Positions 33,964 through 45,770 of a stretch of 64,000 bases of DNA are shown piece by piece. Source of the DNA: Deroplatys truncata (lineage: Eukaryota > Arthropoda > Insecta > Mantodea > Mantidae); NCBI GenBank assembly GCA_030765065.1, contig CM060989.1, forward strand, positions 62,014,001-62,078,000, written 5' to 3'. A program made the translations under genes and the position numbers. Below the pieces are notes generated by a model. The model did no database searches. It had not been told where the DNA came from and was given only the letters and a program-made list of their open reading frames with translations. How positions within the stretch are numbered: the first letter of the stretch is position 1; the number at the start of each line of letters is the position of its first letter.

Positions 33964-34865
33964 ACTTTCTCTACTACGTATAGTAAGTAGGGGAAGTATT
34001 GCATTCCACCCAAAAATTCGATACCGAGATTTCGCCGGAAATACATGTTCTGAGACCTCCTGAATCCAAAAAAAGCATTTTTGGAAACATGTCCGTGTGT
34101 GTGTCTGTGTGTGTGTGTGTGTGTGTGTGTCTGTGTGTGTGTGTGTCTGTGTGTGTGTGTCTGTGTGTCTGTGAACAGCATAACTCAAAAACGAACAGTC
34201 GGATAAGCACCAAACTTGGTATTTAGGTTCAGTATCTTCCAGAGATGCGACACGAAGGTTTTCAAGAAAATCCCCCCACCCCAGACTACCCTTTACATGG
34301 AAGATTTTTCGAAAATTTTAATTTTCTCAAAAATGGCTCTAACGATTTTGATGAAAATATCATATGTTTAAGATAATGTCATGAGAAATGAAATGTATAT
34401 CTCGAATTTTCTGGGAATGTCTCCAAAAGTATTCTTCATTGTGAACGACTTTTGCATAACTGGTAAACCATAAGAGATAGACAAAATTTTACTACACAAA
34501 AAATGTAGATCGCGTTAAAATACACAACTTATGTTATATACATTTCTTTTGTTGAGTGAACCGTTTTCGAGATATTGCTTGTTATTTCCTTAAATTTTCC
34601 AATACTTATACTTTTTCTCAAATGCGTTATTCAGTTTTTTTATGTCCTGGACATGCAAAGAGAATGGAATGCGCCACATAGCAACCAGCGTTAAAATGTT
34701 TGACTATCGCTTAAAAGCTACCATATTTCCCTTGCATCTACAAGAAAATTACCAATAAGATTGACATCTCGATATCTCGATTAACATGAAGCATATGGAG
34801 AATAGGGGTTTGTAAAATTAGATTGTACAAGAGTAGAGAAAGTCATGTGAGTGTAACACATCAGA
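33964..34865 (-). mobile_element. Family A, inner complete copy (nested pair 1)
   Basis: Complete minus copy from ACTTTCTCTACTACG at left to CACATCAGA at right, with a GT/TCTG microsatellite near 34096-34172. Inserted between the two halves of the outer copy. Confidence 0.9.
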
Positions 34866-35142
34866 TTTTTTGTCTTGGATATGCAAAGAGTTATAATCTG
34901 TGGCAAAGGGAATGGTGCTGCACCTAGCAACCAGCTATTAAGAGATATGTATGTGCTTAAAGGCTACTGTTTTTCTATATTGCCCTTGTAAATATATTTT
35001 CCCCTACATCTACAAGAAAATTAGCAATAAGATAGAGTTTGCAAATGTTTATCTCGATTAACATGAACTAGATGGAGAATAAGCGTTTGTAAAAATACTT
35101 TGTACAAGAGTAGAGAAAGTCATGTGAGTGTTTCACATCAGA
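34866..35142 (-). repeat. Family A, outer copy head (nested pair 1)
   Basis: Head module beginning at the A-tract and ending CACATCAGA. It carries the older variants (GGAATGGTGCTGCACC), matching the age class of 33310-33960. Confidence 0.88.
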
Positions 35143-35580
35143 TTTTTTTTTACCAGCGTGGGCCCATGCTTGTTAGATAAGGTAGCAGTATTTGCATTTA
35201 ACTAACACGTCACATTGAGTGAACGCCCACGCTGTAAACAGGAGGTTACCATGGAAAACGTGTAGGTGTCACTAGTTATGTAGGGACGCCTACATTCGGC
35301 TTCTGTTCTCCGATAAATTGGTGTTTTTCCTACGTCTGTTCTCAACTGCAACAAGCTAGTAATACCCAGCTACTTTAATTAAGTGCTGGTATTTCTAATC
35401 AATTAACATCAGCATAAAATATGATGTGCTGCATTCATATAACTTTCTCTACTAAATCTTCTACTAAATATTCTTACCTATCTACTTCTTGTTAATTGAG
35501 TCAAACTTTCTTTACACATTCATACATCTAACTGTAGATGTAAGAAAGACACAGTAGGCTAAAGCGATAGTCAGATTTTT
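35143..35580. other. Unassigned sequence with weak B-like head
   Basis: 35420-35580 resembles a very diverged family head (GTGCTGCATTCATATAACTT, TTTCTCTACTAAATC). The left part is unassigned. Confidence 0.4.
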
Positions 35581-35585
35581 AAAAA

Positions 35586-36416
35586 TCTGATGTGTTACAC
35601 TCACATGACTTTCTCTACTCTTGTACAAACTATTTTTACAAACGCTTATTCTCCATATGCTTCATGTTAATCGAAATGTTAATCTTATTGCTAATTTTCT
35701 TGTAGATGCAAGGGGAATTGGTAGGCTTTAAACGATAGTCAAGTATTTTAAGAGCTGGTTGCTATGTCGAGTATTTCATTCTCTTTGCATTACCACGACA
35801 AAAAAAATGAATAACGAATTTGAGAAAAAGTATAAGTATTGGAAAATTTACGGGAATAACAAGCAATATCTCAAAAATGGTTCACCCAACAACAAAAAAT
35901 GCATATGACATAAATTGTGTATTTAAACGCGATCTTCATTTTTTGTGTGGTAAAATCTTTTCTAGGTCTTATGTTTTACCAGTTATGCAAAAGTCGTTCA
36001 CAATGAACAATACTTTTGGAGACATTCCCAGAAAATTCAAGATATACATTTTATTTGTCATGAAAATATCTTAAACATATGATATTTTAATCAAAATCGT
36101 TAGAGCCATTTTTGAGAAAATTAAAATTTTAGAAAAATGTTCCATGTAAAGGGTAGTCTGGGGTGGGGGGATTTTCTTGAAAACCTTCGTGTCGCATCTC
36201 TGGAAGATACTGAACCTAAATACCAAGTTTGGTGTTTATCCGACTGTTCGTTTCTGAGTTATGCTGTTCCCAGACACACACATATGGAGATGTTTCCAAA
36301 CATGCTTCTTTTGGATTCAGGGGGTCTCAAAACATGTATTTCCGGTGAAATCTCGGTATCGAATTTTTGGGTGGAATACAATACTTCCCCTACTTACTAT
36401 ACGTAGTAGAGAATGT
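35586..36416 (+). mobile_element. Family A element, complete
   Basis: Complete copy between A-tracts, ending GTAGTAGAGAATGT. The CA run is nearly absent (CAGACACACACATATGG), showing that the microsatellite is variable between copies. Confidence 0.9.
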
Positions 36417-36479
36417 AAAAAGGGAGTCGCTATGTGATAGCTTTGAAATTGTATAACGAATAGAAAAACAAATACATTC

Positions 36480-36703
36480 ACATGACTATCTCTAACCTCT
36501 ATCGTTCATTAGAGTGTATACAAACTACCCTGACTGAAACGTATTTTTCTGTCCAATTCATTTTAATCCACATAAACCTTTGCAGAGCAGCTACATTACA
36601 CATTTCGTTATAGATACAAAGAGAACAGCGACAGTCAAATGTTTAAGAACTGGACGCTATATACTGCCCTTAAAATTCATAGTTTCCATGATATCGCGAG
36701 AAA
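36480..36703 (+). repeat. Family B head, interrupted
   Basis: B-type head (ACATTCACATGACTATCTC, ACAGCGACAGTCAAATG) ending ATCGCGAGAAA. The copy resumes at 37511 with the same 11 bases. Confidence 0.78.
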
Positions 36704-37510
36704 CAAAACAAAAAATGAATAAATAAAAATAAAATTAAAAAAAATGGAATAACATAATGTTTTAATACTCAACCCCGACATCTAGGTTACTATACCCGGG
36801 CATATATCCAAATTGTCTATTTATTGAATCAAATTTTTTAGTTCTTACATACATTCATTTTACAGATTAAGTCCATAACTACTATCTAACTACAAAGAAA
36901 ACATAAAATAGAAAACATAAGTAAGGAAACGAAACAATAGATAGTAAAGGTGTAAATAAATAATAATTACAAAACCTATAAATCTATACTAATACTGGTA
37001 ACCAGCATAAAAGCAACTGGTATCCAGCTATTTAACTAACAAAACTTGCTACAAAGCTAAAAACTACTCCACTGGTATTCAGTACTATTTGCCAAAACCT
37101 TCTAGTTTAAATAAGTTCTTCGTTTTCCGTTATACAGCTAAATTAATATATAATAAAACTTACTTAATACACTATTATAATAATAATAATTCACAAATTT
37201 ACTTCTATTTTTAAATTTTACTTTCACACCAAAATAATTATATGCCAATTAATAATATTTTCTTATTTATATTCATATATATATATTTCTTTCCTACTAT
37301 CTATAACTACATACCTGTACATAAATAATCCTAAAACCCTATTATTTATTCCCCTTTAAAGTTAGTTAAAACATTTCATACCTATGTTCACACTTACTAT
37401 TTACTGCTGAAATATATATTTAAACACAAATGCACTACATCAAATTATTTTAATTTAATAACCTAGACAATAAATTTATAAACTTTATATAATATTTGTT
37501 TATCTTATTT
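36704..37510. mobile_element. 807-bp AT-rich insertion with 11-bp target duplication
   Basis: It splits a family B copy and is flanked by a perfect direct repeat ATCGCGAGAAA (36693-36703 and 37511-37521). The uninterrupted homologue at about 38220 has this motif once. The insert is very AT-rich, A-rich at the left edge and T-rich at the right, with no TIR, tRNA head or ORF that I recognise. An 11-bp duplication suits target-primed retrotransposition, but the class is unknown. Confidence 0.72.
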
Positions 37511-37984
37511 ATCGCGAGAAAATCAATAGGATTTTAAAAGAATGGCAAAATAGTGAATAATTCGAAACATTAATAATGGATATTGTAGAAATAGCTTAGG
37601 GCACAACAAGCTTATTTGAAATGAATTGTGTCTTTAAAAGAGATGTGCATTTCTTTCGTATTTTAACCAAAATCTTCGTGGCAACAAAACTTTCGAAAAA
37701 TGCTACATGTATTTGGGGATCGAAGGATTTTCTTGAAAACCTTCGTGTCGCATCTATGGAAAATAGTGAACTTAAATACCAATTTGGTATTTAAATACTT
37801 TTCGTTTCTAAGTTATGCTTTTTCAGACTCGCACACACACAGACAAAAGCGGACATTTTTTTCTAAAAATCCCTTTTTTTATTTGGGGGCCTCAAAACAT
37901 GTATTTCCGTGAAATATCGATACGAATTTTTGGGTAGAATGCATTACCTTCTCTACCTATTATGTATGTGGAGGAGATAGTAAA
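37511..37984 (+). repeat. Family B tail (continuation)
   Basis: Continues the B copy: ATAGGATTTTAAAAGAATGG, ATTAATAATGGATATTG, CTTCGTGTCGCATCTATGG, CACACACACAGACA, then TGTGGAGGAGATAGTAAAG. Confidence 0.78.
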
Positions 37985-38500
37985 GCATCTGATGTATTAC
38001 TCACATGACTTTCTCTACTCTCTATCGTTTATTAATGCATATTCAAACCATCCTTACGAAAAGCTATTTTTCTATCTGCTTCATTATAATAGAGATAAAC
38101 CTTTGCAGAAATAGCTTCATTAAGCATTTCGTTATAGATACGAAGGGAACAGCGATAGTCAAATGTTTAGGAAACGGGCACTATACGCTGGCCTTAAAAT
38201 TCCATACTGTTTCAATGACATCGCGAGAAACAACTCAAAATCGATAGGATTTTAAAAGAATGACAAAATAGAGAATAATTCGAACCATTAATAATAGATA
38301 TCTCAGAAATGGCTTATGAAGCATAAAGCTCATTTGAAATGAATTGTGTATTTTAAAGAGATCACTATTACATTTCTTGTATAACGTTTTCGTCTATCAC
38401 TCATTGTTTACCAGTTACACTAGATTATACAAAATTCCTTCCAAATGAAGAGGATTTTATAGGCTCTTCCCAGGAAATTCACGATATACTTACATTTTAT
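37985..38500 (+). repeat. Family B repeat, head and middle
   Basis: From CATCTGATGTATTACTCACATG through AGCGATAGTCAAATGT and ACCATTAATAATAGATATC. Its right end is replaced by an inverted family A tail. Confidence 0.8.
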
Positions 38501-38501
38501 T

Positions 38502-38946
38502 ACCTTCTCTACTACGTATAGTAAGTAGGGGAAGCATTGTATTCCACCCAAAACTTCGATACCGAGATTTCACCGGAAATACAAGTTTTGAGACCCCCTG
38601 AATCCAAAAAAAGCATTTTTGGAAACATGTCCGTTAGTGTGTCTGTGTGTTTGTCTGTCTGTGTGTGTGTGTCTGTCTGTGAACAGCATAACTCAGAAAC
38701 GAACAGTCGGATAAACACCAAACTTGGTATTTAGGTTCAGTATCTTCCAGAGATGCGACACGAAGGTTTTCAAGAAAATCCCCCCACCCCAGATTACCCT
38801 TTACATGGAACATTTTTCGAAAATTTTAATTTTCTCAAAAATGGCTCTAACAATTTTGATTAATATATCATATGTTAAAGATATTTTCATGACAAATAAA
38901 ATGTATATCTTGAATTTTCTGGAAATGTTTCCAAAAGAATTAGTAT
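38502..38946 (-). repeat. Family A right module, minus
   Basis: From CTTCTCTACTACGTATAGTA through ACATGTCCG and the GT/TCTG run to CTGGAAATGTTTCCAAAAG. The head is absent. Confidence 0.85.
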
Positions 38947-39017
38947 GATTATTTTTGTATATTTCCATTTATTGATGAGGAAGATAAATATTTATTTTTC
39001 ATTGTGAACGACCGTAA

Positions 39018-40217
39018 GAGAAAGTACCACCCTTATAAAGCTCAAGTTTGAAGTTTGACGATGCTACGTTGTTTAGTAATTGTTTGCAGTCATTAATAGT
39101 GAACTCTCTCAGCGAATTTGTAAACATGGATAAAACTGGCCATCGTTATGTGATACAATACTTTCATTTGAAAGGTCTTAGTCCAACTAATATTAAACCT
39201 GAGCTAGATTCTACTCTGGGCGAGTCTGCTCCTTTGTTTACAACAGTAAAATATTGGGTGGCAGAGTTTAAGTGAGGCCGTACGAGCTGCCAAGACGAAC
39301 ATTGCAGTGGTCGACCAAATGAGGTGACCACGCCAGAAATTGTGAAGAAAATCTACAAAATAGTATTGGATGACTGTCGACTGAAAGTGCGGAGCTAACA
39401 GACATCGTAGACATTTCAAACAGCGCTGTACATCACACACTAACTGAAAATGTAGACATGAGAAAGCTGTGCGCAAGATGGGTGACGCCTTTACTCACAA
39501 TGGAACAAAGGCAGCTTCGTGAGGATGTTTCAGTCGCGTGTTTGGCAATGTTTCCTGCATTAAAACCGAGGTTTTGCGCCGATTCATAGCCATAGTGAAA
39601 CATGGGTCCATCACTTCACACCTGAGACGAAGGAACAATCAAAACATTGGAACGAAAGGGGAGAATCGGCTCCAAAGAAGGCGAAGAGAGTTCCATCTGC
39701 AGGTAAGACCATGGCGTCAGTTTTTAGGATGCGCGTGGGACAATTTTCATTGATTATCTTCAAAAAGGAAAAGCAATCAATGGCGAGTATTATGCAAACT
39801 CATTGCAGCGTTTGAATGATGAAATCAAACGAAAACGGCCACATTTAGCGAAAAAGAAAGTTCTGTTTCATCAAGACAATGCACCAGTTCACACATCCAT
39901 TATCGCCAAAATCAATGAGTTAAAGTTCGAATTGCTTCCCCATGCGCGCTATTTGCCAGACTTAGCCCCCTCTGATTATTTTCTGTTGAAGAAATGGCTG
40001 GTGGTAAAAGATTTGCCAACAATGAAAAGGTGGAGTTTGCAGTTGATGGCTATTTTGCACAACTCACGGTTCTCACTATAAACAGGGTATCGAAGCTATT
40101 GATCATCGCTAGGAAAAGTGTATCGAGCTGAAAGGAGACTATGTAGAGAAATAAAAATGTTTTTTCCCAAAATGTTTGTTTTCTTTGTTAGCTCGGGTAC
40201 TTCTGGGACAGCCCTCG
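39018..40217 (+). mobile_element. Mariner copy D, 5'-truncated
   Basis: Same family as copy A, plus orientation. It lacks the 5' TIR and first bases (sequence joins at GTACCACCCTTATAAAGC) and ends in an intact 3' TIR, GGGACAGCCCTCG, with TA at 40218-40219. Confidence 0.9.
39126..40154 (+). pseudogene. Mariner transposase pseudogene (copy D)
   Basis: Starts at MDKTGHRYVIQYF. A TGA replaces the arginine codon after VAEFK. Several frameshifts follow in the second HTH and first catalytic region (TWVHHFTPETKEQS is readable in another frame). The segment HQDNAPVHTSI to LAPSDYFLL retains two catalytic aspartates but has lost two residues from the spacer (SIIAKIN), so even DD34D spacing is broken. 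Terminal VEK-stop at 40154. Confidence 0.9.
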
Positions 40218-40254
40218 TACTATAGGTAAGCAGTAATGAATTACAGTGGCACCA

Positions 40255-40776
40255 ACCGAGTGGGATGACTTAGGCGCCAAGGTCCATGGCCCGCATTCGG
40301 GAGGTCGCTGGTTCGATTGCCGGTAACCGCCCACTCGTGGTTTTCCCCTGGTCGCCTAGGCAAATGCCGGGGTGGTGTATTCTAACATGATTTCTCCTTT
40401 TCCCCATTTCCTCTAATTTCAACTCTCCCTTTCACTTTTCAGGAGTGTCTTCGGTCCTGAGGCGCTGGCGGTGTTGGGTAGATGGCGCAGTTGTTTGCGC
40501 ATTGAAAACATCTCTTCCCGTGAACGCCAGGGTGCGTTGTCCTGCCCGTTAGGATCGCTTCTTCGCGCTCTCTCGGGATTCTTCTCCTCTACTGATGCGC
40601 GAGTGTTCAAACGGGAAATATTAGGGACTTCTGCGCGTCTCTTTGGGCCTGTCTGCCTGCGGGTATGCGACCTCCTACGTTCCTTCACCTCATCCCTGCC
40701 CCCCCTGGGGGTGTAGCCACAACAGATCAAGCTGGTCGCAGTGGCGAGGTGTCCACCTCGGATAAATACATCCTAC
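40255..40776 (+). repeat. SINE-Q copy 1, ~520 bp
   Basis: tRNA-like head ACCGAGTGGGATGACTTAGG and box B GCTGGTTCGATTGCC. Then CGTGGTTTTCCCCTGG, a CT-rich stretch, GCCAGGGTGCGTTGTCC, ATTAGGGACTTCTGCGCGTC, and the tail GTAGCCACAACAGATCAAGC ending ATAAATACATCCTAC. Aligns end to end with 63463-63946. Confidence 0.9.
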
Positions 40777-41009
40777 AGTGCTACCAATAAGCTTGCAAAA
40801 CTTAATGTTTTACTTTCGAAACAAGTCCTCAAAGATTAAAACGAATAATAATGATATATTGGATGCGGAAAACCAATATACAGGAAATTGCACAGTAGAA
40901 AGGCAATATCAAAATAAGCATTTTGAGTAAAAAAGAAACGGTAGCAGAAGCTTTTGTATTGCGTTACATGAGTTAACATAAAATCAGGCATGTTAGTCTC
41001 CAATTTTTT

Positions 41010-41299
41010 TTAGTTTTATTTATGGACGCTCTTTAACTACTGTGGTCCTTAGCGTCCAATTCTATATTGGGCGTGAAAAACCGGTAATTTTGCTCACAGG
41101 CCTCTTTTATCAGGGGCTTGAGATTCTTTTAGGTGCCATAAACCTACGACACGGGACCACCGGCTTTACTTCCCTTCCGAAGGAAGCCATGCTAAGAATT
41201 TTTACACCCGAAAAAAATCCATCGCCCTCCGCCGGGTTTGATCCCGCGACCTCGGGAACTAGAGGCTAGGATGGTAACCACTACACCACGGAGGACGAC
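41010..41299 (-). repeat. SINE-P copy 3
   Basis: Complete minus-sense copy. The right end holds the tRNA-like head (reverse complement CCGTGGTGTAGTGGTTACC as box A; GGTCGCGGGATCAAACCC as box B), the left end the tail read as ACGCTCTTTAACTACTG. About 290 bp, the usual family length. Confidence 0.9.
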
Positions 41300-41460
41300 G
41301 CCTCCGATTGTGAAACTTTTTGTGGTGTGTCAAATGTAAACAAAAGGCACCTTTGTACAGTAATAATCACTGTCTCTAGGTGTGTCTGACGTAAACCAAA
41401 CGCTCGTCTTGTCTCAAACATACAATGCCTTTGTAAATCATTTTTAATCTTTCAATAATT

Positions 41461-42177
41461 TATTAAATTAGAATGCATTTTATGGACCAAGAGTCGTGGA
41501 TTCGATTCCCGCAGCCGATCATCCTGACGCATGGGTTTTTTCGGGGATTTGCCCGGGTCACTAGGCAAATACTGGAAAGATTCATTCCATCCCCCCAATT
41601 TCCTGTCTATCCATTTCACCTACATTCCCTCATTGTCTCATTCCCTCATGGTCGCGGGTTCAAACCCGACGGAGGGCGATGGATTTTTTCGGGCGTAAAA
41701 ATCCTTAGCATGGCTTCCTTCGGTGGTCCCGTGTCGTAGATTTACAGCACGTAAAAGAACCTCAAGCCTGATAAAGAGGCCTCTGAGCAAAATTATCAGT
41801 GTTTCATGCCCAATATAGAATGGGACGCTAAGGACCATAGTAGTTAAACAGCGCCCATAAATAAACCTCAATCAAACCTACATTCTCATGCTTGGTCTGT
41901 TTCAGGGTTGAAAGTGTCGGCGGGAGACTCGGTGTTGCATAGCGGGGAAAAGGATGCTCTATGTAACCCTTCGTTCCCGGAATGGGAGCGGTCTCCGAGT
42001 CCCGGGCCCTCCAGGGGAGGGGAGTCGGTTGCACCAGCTGTCATCCGGGAGTTTCAATCTGTAAAAGGTAGGGACTCTGCCCTCTGCCCTATCGTGCCTC
42101 CGGCCACCCGCTGTCTCCTCTCACCCGGGGCACTCCGTCGAGCTTAGGCACAAGAGATCTTGTAGGTAGGGGTGCTA
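41461..42177 (+). repeat. SINE-Q-related copy, head-truncated, split by SINE-P
   Basis: Box-B-like GTGGATTCGATTCCC is followed by TTTTTTCGGGGATTTGCCCGG. The body continues after the SINE-P insertion with GGTTGAAAGTGTCGGCGG and GGCCACCCGCTGTCTCC. The body resembles the 24.2-24.8 kb copy (GGTTGGAAGCGTCGGCG, CGCCCGGTGTCTCC). The 5' tRNA half is missing. Confidence 0.75.
41646..41874 (+). repeat. SINE-P copy 4, nested in a Q-type SINE
   Basis: Plus-sense copy from TCGCGGGTTCAAACCCG (box B) to the tail CAGCGCCCATAAATAAACCTC. Flanking CCTACATTC...CTCAT appears on both sides, a plausible target-site duplication. The box A half is absent. Confidence 0.85.
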
Positions 42178-42528
42178 GGTCCCCCTCCGCACCTAATCCT
42201 ACTCCTACATTCATACATACGTACAAATTGCATCTCTTTATAATATTAATGTAGATATAAGATATAATAAGATCAGGTAGGATTACAAAGGATGAAGGAT
42301 AAAGGAACCACACTTAGAACCAAGTCATCACGTACATACAAGAATCCCAGAACCTAGCGGGTTGGCTCAGGCGGTAACGTCTGAGGACCGCATTTGGGAC
42401 GTCCCGGGCTCAAATCTCTGGACCGACCAATCTGAATTAGGTTTTTCGTGGTCCCTCAGCCGCTAAGGTAAATAACGGATTGGATATTCAATACTACGAC
42501 CCCAAAGTTCCATCTCAAGTCTAAAAAA

Positions 42529-43251
42529 TCTGATGACTTTCTCTACTCTTGTATAAACTATTTTTACAAACGCCTATTCTCCATCTACTTCATGTTAATC
42601 GAGATAACATTTGCAGACTCTATCTTATTGCAAATTTTCTTGTAGATGTAAGGGGAATATATATTTACAAGGGCAATATAGAAATACAGTAGCCTTTAAG
42701 CATATACATATCTCTTAATAGCTGGTTGCTAGGTGCAGCACCATTCTCTTTGCCACAGATTAATACTCTTTGCATATACAAGACAAAAATGAATAACGAA
42801 TTCCCATTTGAGAAAAAGTATTGAAATATTTAAGGGAATAACGAGCAATATCTCGAAAATGGTTCACTCAACAAAAAAAATGTATATGACATAAATTGTG
42901 TATTTTAACGCGATTTACATTTTTTGTGTAGTAAAATTTTGTCTATCTGTTATGGTTTACCAGTTATGCAAAAGTCGTTCACAATGAAGAATACTTTTGG
43001 AGACATTCCCAGGAAATTCAAGATATACATTTTATTTGTCATGAAAATATCTTAAACATATGATATTTAAATCAAAATCGTTAGCCATTTTTGAGAAAAC
43101 TAAAATTTTCGAAAAATCTTCCATGTAAAGGGTAATCTAGGTTGGGGGGATTTTCTTGCAAACCTTCGTGTCGCATCTCTGGAAGATACTGAACCTAAAT
43201 ACCAAGTTTGGTGTTTATCCGACTGTTCATTTCTGAGTTATGCTGTAGACA

Positions 43252-43296
<45 letters not shown>

Positions 43297-43429
43297 ACGG
43301 ACATGTTTCTAAAAATGCTTTTTTTGGATTCAGGGGGTCTCAAAACATGTATTTCCGGTGAAATCCCGGTATCGAATTTTTGGGTGGAATGCAATTCTTC
43401 CCCTACTTACTATACGTAGTAGAGAAAGT
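42529..43429 (+). mobile_element. Family A element inside SINE-V copy 2
   Basis: The copy lies between AAGTCTAAAAAA and AAAAATCAATAGTAAAAA. SINE-V copies 1 and 3 show the empty site as AAGTCTAAAACAATAG. A small deletion has removed the first stem-loop region (TCTGATGACTTTC). Right end GTAGTAGAGAAAGT is intact. It has a long uniform CA run near 43253-43290. Confidence 0.92.
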
Positions 43430-43567
43430 AAAAATCAATAGTAAAAATTAAAAATACGTGGTAATAGCGAATGATGTGCCATCTATTCACAGACAATGAA
43501 AGCAGGTAGACTGGACGGCACCCTAATGCCATCTGAAGCAAGATGGCATGGTTACAAGATGAAAAAG

Positions 43568-43858
43568 AATTGAGTTTTATTTTTGGACGCTCTTTAACTG
43601 CTGTGGTCCTTAATGTCCCATTTTATATTAGGCGTTAAAGACCAGAAATTTTACTCAGAGGACTCCCTATCAGGCTTGAGGTTCTTTTACGTGCCGTAAA
43701 TGTACGGCACAGGACCACCGGTTTACTTCCCTTCCCTTCCCTTCCCCATGCTAAGGATTTTTACGCCCGAAAAAAATCCATCGCCCTCCGCCGGTTTTGA
43801 ACCCGTAACCTCGGGTACTAGAGGTTATCATGGTAATCACTACACCACGGAAGACGAC
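43568..43858 (-). repeat. SINE-P copy 5, nested in SINE-V
   Basis: Full-length minus copy. GGTTACAAGATGA on the left and GTAACAGGGATGAG on the right are likely decayed target duplications of the SINE-V sequence GGTTACAGGGATGAG. Confidence 0.88.
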
Positions 43859-44126
43859 GTAACAGGGATGAGACTTAGAAGCCTAACTGCCTTTCTATAT
43901 GAAAGCAGCAGTTAGACTGGACGGCACCCTAATGCCATCTGGACGGCACGAAGCAGAAGTTGCAATGCAGTAAGGTCTCTGTAGACACGTGACGAAGCGA
44001 GTGGTTACAGGAATGAGACCTAGAAGGCTAACTGTCCGCCACACCTCGATCTAAGAGTTATCCACTAACAGACCCGTCGTGATATGACCCTGTAGTTAAA
44101 ACGACGTAAAATAGAGTAATAAAAAA

Positions 44127-45040
44127 TCAGATGTGTTACACTCACATGACTTTCTCTACTCTTGTACAAATTATTTTTACAAACTCTTATTCTCCATCTA
44201 TTTCCTATTAATCGAGATAAACATTTGCAGAAACGATCTTTTACATTTTACACATAGCGACCAGTTCTAAAAATATTTGACTATCGCTTAAGGCGTACAT
44301 GTTCCCCTTGTTTTGTATTTGCAAGGTCAATATAGAACTACAGTAGCCTTTAAGCATAGACATATCTCTTAATAGCTGGTTGCTAGGTGCAGCACCATTC
44401 TCTTTGCCACAGATTAATACTCTTTGCATATCCAAGACAAAAAAAAAATGAATAACAAATTCCCATTTGAGAAAATAAGTATTGAAAAATTTAAGGGAAT
44501 AACAAGCAATATCTCGAAAATGCTTTACTCAACCAAAAAAATGTTTATGACATAAATTGTGTATTTTAACGTGATCTACATTTTTTGTGTAGTAAAATTT
44601 TGTCTTACTCTTATGGTTTACCAGTTATGCAAAAGTCGTTCACAACGATGCCAGAAAATTCGAGATATACAATTCATTTGCCATAAAAAGGTCTTAAACT
44701 TATGGTATTTTATTCAAAATCGTTAGACATTTTTGAGAAAATTAAAATTTTCGAAAAATGTTCCATGTAAAGGGTAATCTGCGGTGGGGGGATTTTCTTG
44801 AAAACCTTTGTGTCGCATCTCTGAAAGATACTGAACCTAAATAATAAGTTTGGTGTTTATGCGACTGTTCTTTTCTGAGTTATGCTGTTCACAGACAGAC
44901 ACACACACGGACATATTTCCAAAAACCCTTTTTTTGGATTCAGGGGGTCTTAAAACATGTATTTCCGGTGAAATTTCTATATTGGAATTTTTGGGTGGAA
45001 TACAATACTTCCCCTACTTACTATACGTAGCAGAGAAAGT
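44127..45040 (+). mobile_element. Family A element in the SINE-V tail
   Basis: Complete, somewhat diverged copy starting TCAGATGTGTTACAC right after the A-run of the SINE-V tail and ending GCAGAGAAAGT before AAAAAG. Another A-tract insertion. Confidence 0.88.
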
Positions 45041-45045
45041 AAAAA

Positions 45046-45769
45046 GAATTCCTGTAGGAATCATTTGTATGAATGAGTTCGGATAATTTCCAAAGTCATG
45101 CTTCGTTATCGCCCAACAGTTCACTGTGCCGTCCAAGGAAGTGCAGGACATAAAACTGGCCTGTGAGATCGTAACGGGTCATTAGGAAAAAGAAGATATA
45201 GATATAATCGTAGGAAAGTATTACTACTCGCGAATCTATCGATAAACACCATACCTCTCGTATGACAATTTTCTAGCACATGACTCCCTTTTCACATCCT
45301 GTATTTGAATTCTATAGTATTTGAGTTGCTAGTGGTCCAGTTCTGCGTAGACCTACTCCACGCTGGGGACGACCGTGTGTTACAATTTAGGAAAAGTTCT
45401 ATTTTGCCCTCAGAAAGGACGCGCGTGGGTGGTAAGCATATCAAACAGCCGCACCCGAGGCACATACTGCAGCACGGGGTGAACTTCAAAGGTTATATGA
45501 AATCATAGGTCAGCGCTTTTTAGTTAATGAACTGGAGCTAGTGACCATAAATAAAATAAAGTTAATATCACAAAAAGGAAAGAAGGAAACATGGCAAGAT
45601 GGCTAATGCAGACCACCTTAAAAAGCAGTTAAGAAGCTTTGGAATAAAAGTGCAAAGAATTAGAGGTCAAAGCATTAAGGAAAAGGTAAAAAGGAAAAAC
45701 CTAATAGCGTAGATAAGAAGTTAAAACAGAAAGCATCAAGATGACTAAAACGTAAAAATGAAAGGAAAC
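45046..45769. other. Unassigned sequence
   Basis: Two opposing 65-67 codon frames (45292-45508) match nothing I know. Right half is purine-rich (AAAGGAAAGAAGGAAACATG). No repeat recognised. Confidence 0.35.
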
Positions 45770-45770
45770 A

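Larger units (their letters stand above)
42352..44121 (+). repeat. SINE-V copy 2, carrying two nested insertions
   Basis: Head GCGGGTTGGCTCAGGCGGT and box B GTCCCGGGCTCAAATCTC. Body to AAGTCTAAAA is broken by a family A element; then CAATAGTAAAAATT, CATCTATTCACAGACAATG and the 105-bp unit (GACTGGACGGCACCCTAATG) are broken by SINE-P. It ends with GTTAAAACGACGTAAAATAG, an RTE/CR1-like A-rich tail. With the insertions removed it is about 570 bp. Confidence 0.85.

Noticed and set aside
45292-45508. Opposing 65-67 codon frames
   Set aside because: Overlapping frames on both strands with no known domain; likely chance.
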